A stretch of DNA of 64,000 nucleotides from DHVE2 group archaeon. Its GTDB lineage: Archaea; Thermoplasmatota; Thermoplasmata; Thermoplasmatales; Aciduliprofundaceae. The notes beneath the pieces are model-generated. The model was not told where the DNA came from. It ran no database searches and saw only the letters and a list, made by a program, of their open reading frames with translations. Below, piece by piece: positions 32,638 to 41,521 of the stretch (the first letter of the stretch is position 1; the number at the start of each line of letters is the position of its first letter). Both the position numbers and the translations under genes were made by a program. The DNA lies in assembly GCA_026993785.1 (NCBI GenBank), contig JALWRZ010000010.1, positions 1 to 64,000 of the forward strand, written 5' to 3'.

Positions 32638-33765
32638 CTAGTGTAGGGAGAAAAGAGCGTAGAAAATGCCCAGGGTGATGAGGAGATAGAGAAGGGAATA
32701 TTTGTGGAAGCTTATCCATATTCTCCTCTTTTTTGCCAGTCTCAGGGCTATTATGTTGGCAAGGGAAGCTATAACTACCCCATTTCCACCGACATTAACT
32801 CCGTAGCCCATCACAAGCCAGTTGCTGCTGAAATTTGAGAGCATAACAGTGGCGGGAACGTTGCTTACAAGCTGAGATAGGAAGGCGGAGAACAGAAACA
32901 GATTTTTTGGCGTATTCAAATTAATTGAGCTTATTCCTTCATGCACCGCAGGTATCTTAGAGATTAGGCTGAAATCTATGAAGATGACGATGAATAGGAG
33001 GATGAGAAGCCAGTCAGCATGCCACAGGGTTTTTCTGTGCAGGAAAAGATAGAGCAGTATGATTATGGGCACCGCAAAATAGACAAGATTCAGCTCAAGT
33101 GCGGCAAGATAAAGAAGAAGTGCCGCCAGGGAGATGTAAAACAGACTGCATTTCTTCTCCTTCTGCATTATTTTTTTCGGCAGCTCTATATCTCTTCTGG
33201 AGAAAAAGAGGTACACGAAGAGGAGGAGAACAAGGAGAAGGATTGAGGCGAGGGGCACCATTTTCACCATGAATGCGAGGAATGATATTCCCCAGCTATG
33301 CCATAGAAATATGTTCTGGGGATTTCCTATGGGGGTTAACGCTGAGCCTGCATTTACTGCAAGAGCTTCGAATATTATCAGCTTGGAGGCATCCCTGTTC
33401 AGTATTTCCTGGAGGCTCAGGGTTATGGGAACCACTATAAACAGGGCTACATCGTTGGTGAGGAACGTGGCAAGAACCGCGGAGATCAGAACCATGAAAA
33501 GTGCCATGCTGCGCTCGTCCCTAAATTTTCGAAGCATCCTCATGGAGAAGATGTAGAAATATCCACTCTCCTTCAGCGCCGTGGTGATTATCAAGAGCCC
33601 AGTAAGCGTGGCAATGGTTTTCCAGTCCACAAACTGAGGATATTCTCTTATCTTCTCGGGATATATAAGGGAGAGGAGAATAAGGAGGATGAGAAATATC
33701 ACGAGGAGTAATTCATTCTTCACGAACTGGATGAGCGATGAGGATTGGGCACCCTTTACAGGCAT
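32638..33765 (-). CDS. ArsB/NhaD-type (SLC13-like) ion or anion permease
   Basis: About 375 residues with 10-11 hydrophobic helices. Telling segments are 'FLTNDVALFIVVP' near 105 and 'ALAVNAGSALTPIGNPQN' near 133, the re-entrant 'N-x-G-x-x-x-T-P-I-G-N-P' motif of the ion transporter superfamily, plus 'LVSNVPATVMLSNFS' and 'GYGVNVGGNGVVIAS' near the end, which mirror it in the second half. Substrate could be dicarboxylate, arsenite or Na+. I start at 33765; a TATA-like GGTATTTATC on the minus strand at 33789-33797 lies about 28 bp upstream. Confidence 0.82.
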   Translation of the reverse strand: MPVKGAQSSSLIQFVKNELLLVIFLILLILLSLIYPEKIREYPQFVDWKTIATLTGLLIITTALKESGYFYIFSMRMLRKFRDERSMALFMVLISAVLATFLTNDVALFIVVPITLSLQEILNRDASKLIIFEALAVNAGSALTPIGNPQNIFLWHSWGISFLAFMVKMVPLASILLLVLLLFVYLFFSRRDIELPKKIMQKEKKCSLFYISLAALLLYLAALELNLVYFAVPIIILLYLFLHRKTLWHADWLLILLFIVIFIDFSLISKIPAVHEGISSINLNTPKNLFLFSAFLSQLVSNVPATVMLSNFSSNWLVMGYGVNVGGNGVVIASLANIIALRLAKKRRIWISFHKYSLLYLLITLGIFYALFSLH

Positions 33766-33827
33766 GCAGTAGAGCATGCCAGCAATCGATAAATACCTTC
33801 TCAAAAATCTTTATATCGTTATGTTCC

Positions 33828-34766
33828 ATGGGGTATATCGTGCTTGATAGATTTGGCAGACCTGTGAATAGTATTCGCGTATCTGTGACTGAAAGATGCA
33901 ATCTCAACTGCTTTTACTGTCACCGGGAGGGAGAATGGCACAAACATCGCAGCGAGATGACTCCTGAAGAGATAAGAAAAATTTTGGAGATTGCCAGAAG
34001 CCTGGATATAAGAAAGGTAAAGTTCACAGGAGGAGAGCCACTGATTCGTGAAGATATGCCGGAAATAATAGCCCTTGCAGCGCCCCTTATGGACAGGGAT
34101 GTTTCCCTCACAACCAATGGCACCATGCTTTCAAAGTATGCGGAGGAGTTGAAAAAGAACGGGCTCAGGAGAGTGAATATAAGCCTCGATACCGTAGATC
34201 GGGAGAAATACACGAGAATTACAGGTAAGGATGAGCTGAAGAATGTGATAGATGGCATATACGCCGCCAGAGATGCTGGTCTTTATCCCATTAAGCTCAA
34301 CATGGTCCTGCTTCGGGGCATAAACGATGGGGATATTGAGGACATGATTCGCTTCTCTGCAGAGAGCGGCACGATACTGCAGATAATAGAGCTTGAGGCT
34401 CCCGTGGAAAAGGAGCAGACAGAATTTTTTCAAAAATACCATGTGAATCCTATATTCATAGAGGAGCATCTGGAGAAAATTGCGGAGGAGATCAGATACA
34501 ACGAATTGCATCGCAGAAAGAGATTCATCTTCAATATCGATGGCAAGAAGGCTGAGGTGGAGATAGTCAGGCCCATGCACAACAGCATATTCTGCAAATA
34601 CTGCACGAGGATACGATTGACAAGTGACGGGAAACTCAAGCCCTGCCTTCTCAGAAACGATAACCTGGTGGATATCCTCACCCCCATCAGAAACGGCGCG
34701 GATGATGCAACCCTCCGCTCCCTGTTTATAGAAGCTATAATGAGAAGGGAACCCTACTGGAAGTGA
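33828..34766 (+). CDS. moaA: GTP 3',8-cyclase (molybdenum cofactor biosynthesis MoaA)
   Basis: 312 residues. The radical SAM motif 'CNLNCFYC' is near 23, 'FTGGEPLIRED' near 66, 'TTNGTML' near 95, and a C-terminal cluster motif with 'CKYCTRIRLTSDGKLKPC' near 262 (C-x2-C then a later C). MoaA converts GTP to 3',8-cyclo-GTP, the first step to molybdopterin or tungstopterin. The usual C-terminal 'GG' is absent here (it ends 'REPYWK'), as in several archaeal members. Start ATG 33828 is chosen over upstream codons that overlap the divergent permease. Confidence 0.93.
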   Translation: MGYIVLDRFGRPVNSIRVSVTERCNLNCFYCHREGEWHKHRSEMTPEEIRKILEIARSLDIRKVKFTGGEPLIREDMPEIIALAAPLMDRDVSLTTNGTMLSKYAEELKKNGLRRVNISLDTVDREKYTRITGKDELKNVIDGIYAARDAGLYPIKLNMVLLRGINDGDIEDMIRFSAESGTILQIIELEAPVEKEQTEFFQKYHVNPIFIEEHLEKIAEEIRYNELHRRKRFIFNIDGKKAEVEIVRPMHNSIFCKYCTRIRLTSDGKLKPCLLRNDNLVDILTPIRNGADDATLRSLFIEAIMRREPYWK

Positions 34767-34768
34767 AA

Positions 34769-34778
34769 ATTTAAATAT
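34769..34778 (+). promoter_or_regulatory. TATA box of tRNA-Asn
   Basis: ATTTAAATAT, centred about 29 bp before the first base of the mature tRNA at 34802, as expected for an archaeal tRNA promoter. It begins immediately after the moaA stop. Confidence 0.75.
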
Positions 34779-34787
34779 TGCTTCTTA

Positions 34788-34952
34788 TTACACCAAAATG
34801 AGCCGCCGTAGCTTAGTTGGCTGGAGCGGCCGGCTGTTAACCGGCAGGTCGCAGGTTCGAATCCTGCCGGCGGCGCTAGTACTGGATCGCTGGTCGGAAG
34901 GATTCGCATCCTCCCGCACTACCTCATATCCTTTATTTTCCTCATTCCCCAT
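34788..34952 (-). CDS. 54-codon frame reading antisense through tRNA-Asn
   Basis: ATG at 34952 ('MGNEENKGYEVVRED') has an excellent ribosome site (GAGGTG, 6-nt spacing) and A/T-rich TATA sequence at 34971-34990, so its head looks like a real gene. After about 25 codons the frame runs into the reverse complement of tRNA-Asn ('GRIRTCDLPV', a well-known antisense-tRNA translation) and ends at 34788. I read it as the 5' end of a gene cut by insertion or deletion at the tRNA 3' end. It may be expressed, but the tail is not meaningful protein. Confidence 0.4.
   Translation of the reverse strand: MGNEENKGYEVVREDANPSDQRSSTSAAGRIRTCDLPVNSRPLQPTKLRRLILV
34802..34875 (+). tRNA. tRNA-Asn (anticodon GTT)
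   Basis: 74 nt, and the arms fold cleanly. Acceptor GCCGCCG (34802-34808) pairs with CGGCGGC (34868-34874), with discriminator G. D-arm is GCT...AGC. Anticodon stem GCCGG/CCGGC encloses loop CTGTTAA (GTT anticodon). T-arm GCAGG-TTCGAAT-CCTGC. CCA is not encoded and no intron is present. Confidence 0.97.
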
Positions 34953-35053
34953 ATTCATCACCTCTTCTTTTATTTAAATTATTTAAATACTTGACACCAT
35001 GGGATCCTGCCAGAGGGTATCTTTCCTAGATGGAGAAAAAGAGATGTAGATTT

Positions 35054-36535
35054 TCACCGCAGCTCTATCCTTATCTTTCCCTTATAATCTTCGTTTTTGA
35101 GAGAGAACGAGACTATGCCAGAGAACGAAGAAAGGTCGATTATATTCTTTCCAGGAGAGATGCTGAACTTATCCTGTGTGGCGGGATTGAGAGGCAAAGA
35201 TAGATCATACTCGTACACGCTCAGCTCGTTGTCCAGCGAAGAATAGATCAGCATTCTCGGCTCTCGGTATCCATCGAGAGGTATGCCTCCAAATGCCCCG
35301 TATCCAGTTTCGTTCTTTGCCAGAGAGGGAAGCATGGCAGGCAGCGATATGCTCACCGGCGGCGGAGCTCTCTGAATAGCATCCTCATTAATCACAGAGA
35401 ATCCGCGATACCCTGTATCGTAGGGTGTGGCATCTTCAGCGCCCACATTGGGAGCGGTGTTGGTGGCGAGCAGTATCTTATCTCCCATCTTCTCCATGCT
35501 CGTTATTCTTGCTCCAAACGCACCCACAATTTTAACCATAGGTGGTGCAATATAGAGCAAGAGTGTGGGAGATGCAATAGTGTTGGAAAATATGGATTTT
35601 ATTTTATCTGCAGCTCCCCTAACCCTATAAACAGCGTCATGATGCGCGTTATAGGCTATGAGCATACCTCCGTTGAGATAGAGAACGTTGGTGCGCATGG
35701 GTGCCTGAAAATTGAAGAAATCCAGGAGCCTTACATACTTGAACTCCTCATCGTTGATAGGATTTCCCACTAGAATGCCACCTCTGGCAAACACAAATAT
35801 TCGATTATAGGCTGCACCCACATCTCCCGTAGAGGGCATAAACACCTTCTCTCCGTCCAGAGCCTCGATATTGCCCACATTATAATCTTGCCATTTCTCC
35901 TCTATAAGATCCAGAGTGAGGATCTTCTCAAGTCCCACGGTAAAATTGGCCCCTGAGGCGAAAAATACAGAATCGTGGAGTATCTCTCCCTTTAGCGTTG
36001 GCTCTTCTCTAAGCCTCTCAGATTTTCCAGAGTTTCTGTCTATGGAATATATGCCCAGATTCTCATCTCCGTCCTCTCTGGCAATAAGAAGCCTCTCATT
36101 ATAGGGATCGTAGATTATATCGCTGACCTCTCCTGCCCACTTTGTGAGATGATGTATAGAGTCTTTCCATAGAAGCTTGATAGAATCATCCTCAATATTG
36201 TAGCTGTGAAGATGTGAGTATTTGTTAGCGAAGCTGATGCTTCTCTTCTCATAAAGTGCCGGAGCATGGATCCATCCTCCAAAGTAGAGATATTCATCCA
36301 CGCACTCTACCGCATTGTAGGTATCTCCTCCAGATACGGGCGCTGGGCCCACAAGCTCAAAATTGTATCTCTTCTCTCCCGATTCTCTTACAAAATGCGC
36401 CTCTCCCTCAAAGGCAAGGGTGAAGTAGAGCAGCCCTCTGTAATATTTCAATCCAAATATGCCTCCGCTGCCCCACTCTGGACCGTATCGAGGAGGATAG
36501 GTATGCAAATATCCTAGCAGTTGCTCTACGCTCAT
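35054..36535 (-). CDS. DUF2139-like beta-propeller protein
   Basis: 493 residues, no signal peptide. A repeated strand-turn pattern ('EYLYFGGWIHAPALYE', 'NERLLIAREDGDENLG', 'NRIFVFARGGILVGN', 'DKILLATNTAPNVG') points to a WD/YVTN-like propeller. The N-terminal 'YPPRYGPEWGSGGIFG' resembles the archaeal DUF2139 family. No catalytic residues are obvious; function unknown. Its start lies 6 bp after the end of the upstream secernin-like gene on the same strand, so the two are probably co-transcribed. Confidence 0.65.
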   Translation of the reverse strand: MSVEQLLGYLHTYPPRYGPEWGSGGIFGLKYYRGLLYFTLAFEGEAHFVRESGEKRYNFELVGPAPVSGGDTYNAVECVDEYLYFGGWIHAPALYEKRSISFANKYSHLHSYNIEDDSIKLLWKDSIHHLTKWAGEVSDIIYDPYNERLLIAREDGDENLGIYSIDRNSGKSERLREEPTLKGEILHDSVFFASGANFTVGLEKILTLDLIEEKWQDYNVGNIEALDGEKVFMPSTGDVGAAYNRIFVFARGGILVGNPINDEEFKYVRLLDFFNFQAPMRTNVLYLNGGMLIAYNAHHDAVYRVRGAADKIKSIFSNTIASPTLLLYIAPPMVKIVGAFGARITSMEKMGDKILLATNTAPNVGAEDATPYDTGYRGFSVINEDAIQRAPPPVSISLPAMLPSLAKNETGYGAFGGIPLDGYREPRMLIYSSLDNELSVYEYDLSLPLNPATQDKFSISPGKNIIDLSSFSGIVSFSLKNEDYKGKIRIELR

Positions 36536-36541
36536 AATCTC

Positions 36542-37771
36542 TCACCCCAACAATATATTTGCCCTAATATTAACCTTTTTCCAGATACGCCGGTATCTCC
36601 ATCCAGCTTTCTTCTCTATCCTCCTCATCCATCTTTTTATCAGCTCCTCTTCAGCATCAAATGCAGCCTTCGTATCATCCATATTCAGCACTCTTGCTTG
36701 CACCTCATCTCTATCTTTGATATACTCTCCAATATATTTCCCATAATTCATCACGAATACTCTGTGGAACAGCTCGGTTCTCCACCACCATATCTTATCA
36801 TCGTATTTATCGGTGGCTCCCTGCGACACACTGTACGGCTTATCAAAGAAGAAGGGCTTGAAAATCGCAAGACATGGATTGGATTCGGCAGTGAAGAAAT
36901 TCGCATCTCTGTTTAGCAAAGAGATTTGAGATGATGCAGTCTGGGAAGGTCTTGTCACGCCTCCATAGTGCATGCACACATCCTTCATACTTCCATGTAG
37001 AGGATCGTAGCTGCCACTATTATGACTTCTCAAAATCTGCATAATGTACTCTAAATCTATCTCACCCTCTCTTCGGGCAAGAGCCTCGTAAGTGTATCTT
37101 CTTCTCTCTCTACCATGCGCAAAATAAGTGTAGAAACTGTCTGAAAACTCTCTCGAGAAACTGAAACTTGATTTTTTAGACATCCTCTCCACAGAATCAG
37201 ACGCCAAGTCCCACTCATCCTCTATGGTTAGAGCATTCGAAATCGTGTAGAATTTATCAATTTTCTTAGAGACCCAGTGCTTCCCTGCAGTTTCAAGAAC
37301 ATAACTCTCTCGAGGATCTGCAATTATGAAAGAGTTGTGATACAGAAACCTGTGCTCATGGCTTCCGCTGCCACCCTGGCCGTATTTCTCTATGAGCTCG
37401 ACTATAAAATTCAAAGCATCCTTAGCATCTCTGCATCTCTCTAAAGCCAGGCGTATCATATCCATGCCAAGAATGCCCTTCTCCTCCTTTTTCTGATTTG
37501 TAAAAACTGCCGTGTTTCCTATAGCTAATGAATGCTCGTTAACACCCATCTCCGCGCCCCAGATCCACCAGGGCCTGGAGATGATTATTCCGTAGGTTCT
37601 CTCTACCTGCGGAAACTCCACATAGGTAAGCTTAACCATATTATCTTCATGCTTCATTGGCGGTACATACTCCACAACCTGTGCTTCGTTAGGATCCCTG
37701 TCACTGTTCTTTGCAAATATCATATCCCCGTTCTTCGTAACTCTGGGCGTGGCAACCAAAACATCGCACAT
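36542..37771 (-). CDS. Secernin/C69-like Ntn hydrolase
   Basis: 409 residues beginning 'MCDVLVATPRVTKNG', followed by 'FAKNSDRDPNEAQ'. This is the secernin/peptidase C69 signature, in which removal of Met exposes Cys2 as the N-terminal nucleophile. 'RPWWIWGAEMGVNEHSLAIGN' (split around residue 68-88) and 'ALERCRDAKDAL' fit the family. Likely a dipeptidase or amide hydrolase in the cytoplasm. The frame is open six codons upstream, but start 37771 puts Cys at position 2 as required. Confidence 0.87.
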   Translation of the reverse strand: MCDVLVATPRVTKNGDMIFAKNSDRDPNEAQVVEYVPPMKHEDNMVKLTYVEFPQVERTYGIIISRPWWIWGAEMGVNEHSLAIGNTAVFTNQKKEEKGILGMDMIRLALERCRDAKDALNFIVELIEKYGQGGSGSHEHRFLYHNSFIIADPRESYVLETAGKHWVSKKIDKFYTISNALTIEDEWDLASDSVERMSKKSSFSFSREFSDSFYTYFAHGRERRRYTYEALARREGEIDLEYIMQILRSHNSGSYDPLHGSMKDVCMHYGGVTRPSQTASSQISLLNRDANFFTAESNPCLAIFKPFFFDKPYSVSQGATDKYDDKIWWWRTELFHRVFVMNYGKYIGEYIKDRDEVQARVLNMDDTKAAFDAEEELIKRWMRRIEKKAGWRYRRIWKKVNIRANILLG

Positions 37772-37851
37772 GATTGAAGATAGTAGCACCGCCCAACTTA
37801 TACTTTTTCCCGCTTACAAGTTTTTTTATACTCTATTTCCTATATTCTCTC

Positions 37852-39111
37852 ATGCTGAAATTTCCCGAACACTTTATTTTTGGAACTGCGACAGCGGCAC
37901 ATCAGATAGAGGGTGATAATAAGAGCAACGATTGGTGGCACTATGAGCAGATGGGAAAGCTGCCCTACAAATCTGGAAAGGCCTGCAATCACTGGGAGCT
38001 TTACAGGGACGATATAGAGCTCATGGCCTCGCTTGGCTATCCTGCTTATCGTTTTTCTATTGAGTGGGCACGCCTCTATCCCCAGGAAGGAAAGAGAGAT
38101 GATGGTGCCATAGAGAGATACAATGAGATACTGAAGCTCCTTAATTCAAAGGGCATAACTCCCCTCATCACACTGCATCATTTTACCCTGCCCCTGTGGT
38201 TTCTCAGCAGGGGAGGCTTTGAAAGGGAGGAGAATCTCAAGCATTGGGAAAGATATGTGGAGACGGTAAGAGACGAGATTAAGGGAGGAAAATATATAGC
38301 CACATTCAACGAGCCCATGGTGTATGTTATGGCAGGATACATTGAGGGACAGTGGCCTCCATTTAAGAAAAGCGTGCGTCTGGCGAGCAGGGTGGAGGCA
38401 AATATAATCAGGGCTCATAACATAGCCTATGAGATATTGAAGGATAAGTTCAAGGTGGGAATAGTGAAAAATATACCCATATTTCTATCCTCGTCTTCTC
38501 AGCAAAAAGATTTAAAAGCTGCAAAGAAGGTCGATGATATTTTCAATTTCAATTTTCTGAACGGTATCTGGAGCGGAAAGCTCAAGGCCATATATGGAAG
38601 CTACAGCGTGCCTGAAGGCGATGCAGATTTTCTGGGTGTGAACTATTATACCGCGTACACAGTTAGGCACACATCGAACCCTCTAAAGCTATTTCTTCAG
38701 GTAGAGCTTGCAGATATGAGCTCTAGAAAGACGGATATGGGCTGGAGCGTTTATCCTGAGGGCATATACAAGGCAATTGAGAAGGTATCGAGATACGAGA
38801 GACCGATATTCATTACGGAGAACGGAATTGCGACGAGAGATGATGAATGGCGCATCGAGTTTATAGTAAAGCATCTTCAGCATGTGCATAGGGCAATAAA
38901 GGACGGCTACGATGTTCGAGGCTATTTTTACTGGTCCTTCATGGACAATTTTGAGTGGGATAAGGGCTTTGCTCCGAGATTCGGGCTTGTGGAGATAGAT
39001 TACGATACATTTGAGAGAAGGCCCAGAAAAAGCGCTTATATCTACGGGGAGATAAGCAAAAATAGAGAAATTGGTGAGGACATTTTGGAAAAATATGGAA
39101 TAGGGCTATGA
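37852..39111 (+). CDS. GH1 beta-glycosidase (beta-galactosidase/glucosidase)
   Basis: 419 residues with a (beta/alpha)8 GH1 fold. 'FIFGTATAAHQIEG' is at the N-terminus, the acid/base Glu154 is in 'TFNEP', and the nucleophile Glu323 is in 'ITENGIA'. 'YFYWSFMDNFEWDKGFAPRFG' near 370 binds the substrate. No signal peptide, so it cleaves sugars brought in by the neighbouring transporter. A TATA-like TTTATACT near 37826 suggests a leaderless mRNA, and start 37852 excludes a hydrophobic upstream extension that could be mistaken for a signal peptide. It faces galK-GH57-MFS and overlaps the MFS gene by six bases. Confidence 0.93.
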   Translation: MLKFPEHFIFGTATAAHQIEGDNKSNDWWHYEQMGKLPYKSGKACNHWELYRDDIELMASLGYPAYRFSIEWARLYPQEGKRDDGAIERYNEILKLLNSKGITPLITLHHFTLPLWFLSRGGFEREENLKHWERYVETVRDEIKGGKYIATFNEPMVYVMAGYIEGQWPPFKKSVRLASRVEANIIRAHNIAYEILKDKFKVGIVKNIPIFLSSSSQQKDLKAAKKVDDIFNFNFLNGIWSGKLKAIYGSYSVPEGDADFLGVNYYTAYTVRHTSNPLKLFLQVELADMSSRKTDMGWSVYPEGIYKAIEKVSRYERPIFITENGIATRDDEWRIEFIVKHLQHVHRAIKDGYDVRGYFYWSFMDNFEWDKGFAPRFGLVEIDYDTFERRPRKSAYIYGEISKNREIGEDILEKYGIGL

Positions 39112-40443
39112 CCCAGAGAGCTTTCTCATTATCTCCTTTGCTCTTTTTCTGAGCAACTCGCTTATTCTATCCCTATCTTCTGGATAAGTCCATCTAAGCC
39201 AGATCCACACAAGGGCACAGGGTATCCAGAACAGTGAGCCTATAATCATGGTATACTCGTAGGCTGCAGGCTTAGCGTATCCAATATCCTTGAGGAATTC
39301 AATTAAGAATCCTCCAAAGAGAGGCCCTATAGCCTTGCCCACGTTATCAAGAATATTGAATAATCCAAACACTGTAGCTCTATCTTCTGGAGGATTTACC
39401 TGGGATATTATTGCCCTGACATTGGGATCTGCGTAGGTAACAAATTGAATGAGCAAGAATGAGTATAGCGCAAGGAACGCCCAGTCAAGAATGCTCAAAT
39501 GGCTTGGCAGAGGATAGAGAATGATTGCAATTGTGACGATCATCCCAATAAATATGGCCAGGCCCGTGAGCACAGCCCTTCCTCCTCTTTGTTTTCTCTC
39601 AAAATAGTCCCCTACAATTCCTCCTATCAGAGTGCCTATCACAGTAGAGAGCCCCACAAGGAGCAACACAAATGTTGCGGTGGTTTTATCCATGCCTCTT
39701 GTAACCATGAAGAACGAGATGAGCCAGTACATAAGCACGCCCCAGGGAACTGTGCCTATCACACCCTGGGTGAATATGAGGATATTTGTTTTCGTTTTTA
39801 GGGATCTCTTAATAGCTTCCATGCTTATCCTGTATTCATACTCGTATCCTTTCTCAAGAACTTCTTTCAGCTCTCTTTCTCCCGAGCCACGCTTTGGTTC
39901 CTCTGCAACTATGTAGAAAAGAGGTGCAAAGATGAAGTTTGGCACTGAGGCGATGATGAAGGGCAATCTCCAACCTGCTGTGAGACCTGCAACGATCATC
40001 CCAAAGAGCGTGCCGAACCCAAAGGCAGTATCAATATATGCATAGCCTCTTCCTCTCCTCTCTCTCTGAAACATATCGGCTATGAGCGAGTATCCGATGG
40101 GTATTATGGAGCCTATGCCAATGCCTGTGAATAGACGAAGTGCGAGGAGTTGCCAGTAATTCTGTACATAGGCAGTAAGGAAGCATGGAATCTCTCCTAG
40201 CAAAACTCCTATGACAAGCAATCTCTTCCTCTTTCCCACATCTGCAAGAAAGCCCCAGATTACGGTAATGAGAGCGCTGGTTGTCACGAAGATGGTGGAT
40301 ACGAGCCCCATTTGAGCTTCTCCAATTCCAAACTCGGCCATTATTTGCTGATAATTTGGAGGCAAGAGGTTCTGGTCGGCCATTAAAAATGTGGCCATGA
40401 GTACCAGAAGAACTATTGAAGCAATCTTCCTGTATTTATTCAT
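39106..40443 (-). CDS. MFS transporter, probable sugar permease
   Basis: 445 residues with about twelve membrane helices. The loop after helix 2 is 'GFLADVGKRKRLLVIG', the MFS G-x-x-x-D-x-x-G-R-R/K signature, mirrored in the second half by 'GGIVGDYFERKQRGGRAV'. The N-terminal 'LLPPNYQQIMAEFGI' is spinster-like. I start at 40443, after GGAGGG in the mRNA; the open frame extends upstream into the GH57 gene. It is third in the galK operon, so galactoside or galactose uptake is likely. Confidence 0.83.
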   Translation of the reverse strand: MNKYRKIASIVLLVLMATFLMADQNLLPPNYQQIMAEFGIGEAQMGLVSTIFVTTSALITVIWGFLADVGKRKRLLVIGVLLGEIPCFLTAYVQNYWQLLALRLFTGIGIGSIIPIGYSLIADMFQRERRGRGYAYIDTAFGFGTLFGMIVAGLTAGWRLPFIIASVPNFIFAPLFYIVAEEPKRGSGERELKEVLEKGYEYEYRISMEAIKRSLKTKTNILIFTQGVIGTVPWGVLMYWLISFFMVTRGMDKTTATFVLLLVGLSTVIGTLIGGIVGDYFERKQRGGRAVLTGLAIFIGMIVTIAIILYPLPSHLSILDWAFLALYSFLLIQFVTYADPNVRAIISQVNPPEDRATVFGLFNILDNVGKAIGPLFGGFLIEFLKDIGYAKPAAYEYTMIIGSLFWIPCALVWIWLRWTYPEDRDRISELLRKRAKEIMRKLSGS

Positions 40444-41521
40444 CTTTCTCCCTCCATTCTTCATATATGGCCTTAAAGGCATCAAGCCTTCTCTCTGACA
40501 AGGGTTCCCAACCTCTCGCATCGCTGTTTTCAGCAAGATAAGCTCTATCCCCTTTCATATCCCGAGCTAAGAGATTTAATCTTCTGTTATCCTCATCCTC
40601 ATACCATATGCGTAAAGATTTGTCGGGAGCCCATGAAGATGTTTTCAGATAAAATTCTCTTCCACTGCTGGGTAACTTTGAAGGCAGAACTATTTTTAGA
40701 GAATTTTTCCTCACAAAAGAAATCAAAGAATCTATATTCATTATCTTGCCGCCAAAGGGCATATATCCGAAAAATTCAAGATCAGTGCCGTACAGCATAA
40801 CATTTTTTGTTCTTCTTAACAATCTTGCCGCTCTCTTTTCATTCATTAAGGGAAATCTACCAAGCCCGAGCATGAGAGTTATGTTCACCGGCTGCCAAAC
40901 CGGTATTCCTGTTATTTCTTTCACGCCCAGCAACTTAACCGTGCCCGGAAATACATATTTTAAAGATTTTTTCAATTTGGGCAATCCCAGAAAATAGTTG
41001 AAGTAAGGATTTATGCCATAAGAAGCCTTTACTAGCCTATCATACTCCACAACGGTGTTTTTTATGGCAGTGTTCATATTACCAGAGAGCAGCAAAGCTT
41101 CTCCATCTACAAATATCTTCTCATATTGAAAATCTCTGAGAATTGCAGGGAGAATGGGATCATAGGCAAGCTCTGGAGGCCAGAATAGCTTTGGAGAATA
41201 ATTGAATACCTCCTCTTTAATTTCCAAATCTTTCTCAATCTGCTTTTCAACGCGATTCAACTCCAAGAGGGGGAGAATTGCATGGGTATAAGAAGTTCCT
41301 GTTAACTCTATAAGTCCGCTTGATATTCCTTCCTCTATCTCCTTTATTAACCCTCTCGGCAAAAGGGGTATGGAGAATCCGGTGATGTTTAAAGCAAAGG
41401 GAATTTCATTGCTCACAAGTTTATTTATGGTGGGTATATACGATTTCTCAATAACTTTTCCAATTTCACTTTTTGGAATTTCCGCATACTGGAGATTCCC
41501 GTGAAATATCAATCCATACAT
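40436..41521 (-). CDS. GH57-like glycoside hydrolase
   Basis: 361 residues. 'HGNLQYAEIP' at the N-terminus takes the place of the GH57 H-Q-P motif. 'LFWPPELAYDP' near 113 carries the candidate nucleophile Glu, and 'MLYGTDLEFFGYMPFG' near 245 the acid/base Asp. These match the GH57 conserved regions of amylopullulanase, alpha-galactosidase and 4-alpha-glucanotransferase. The H-Q-P to H-G-N change is unusual and may alter substrate. Between galK and the transporter an alpha-galactosidase-like role is attractive but unproven. Confidence 0.72.
   Translation of the reverse strand: MYGLIFHGNLQYAEIPKSEIGKVIEKSYIPTINKLVSNEIPFALNITGFSIPLLPRGLIKEIEEGISSGLIELTGTSYTHAILPLLELNRVEKQIEKDLEIKEEVFNYSPKLFWPPELAYDPILPAILRDFQYEKIFVDGEALLLSGNMNTAIKNTVVEYDRLVKASYGINPYFNYFLGLPKLKKSLKYVFPGTVKLLGVKEITGIPVWQPVNITLMLGLGRFPLMNEKRAARLLRRTKNVMLYGTDLEFFGYMPFGGKIMNIDSLISFVRKNSLKIVLPSKLPSSGREFYLKTSSWAPDKSLRIWYEDEDNRRLNLLARDMKGDRAYLAENSDARGWEPLSERRLDAFKAIYEEWREKDE

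Noticed and set aside
37774-37851. Hydrophobic N-terminal extension of the GH1 enzyme as a signal peptide
   Set aside because: A TATA box lies inside it, GH1 homology begins at 37852, and archaeal GH1 enzymes are cytosolic.
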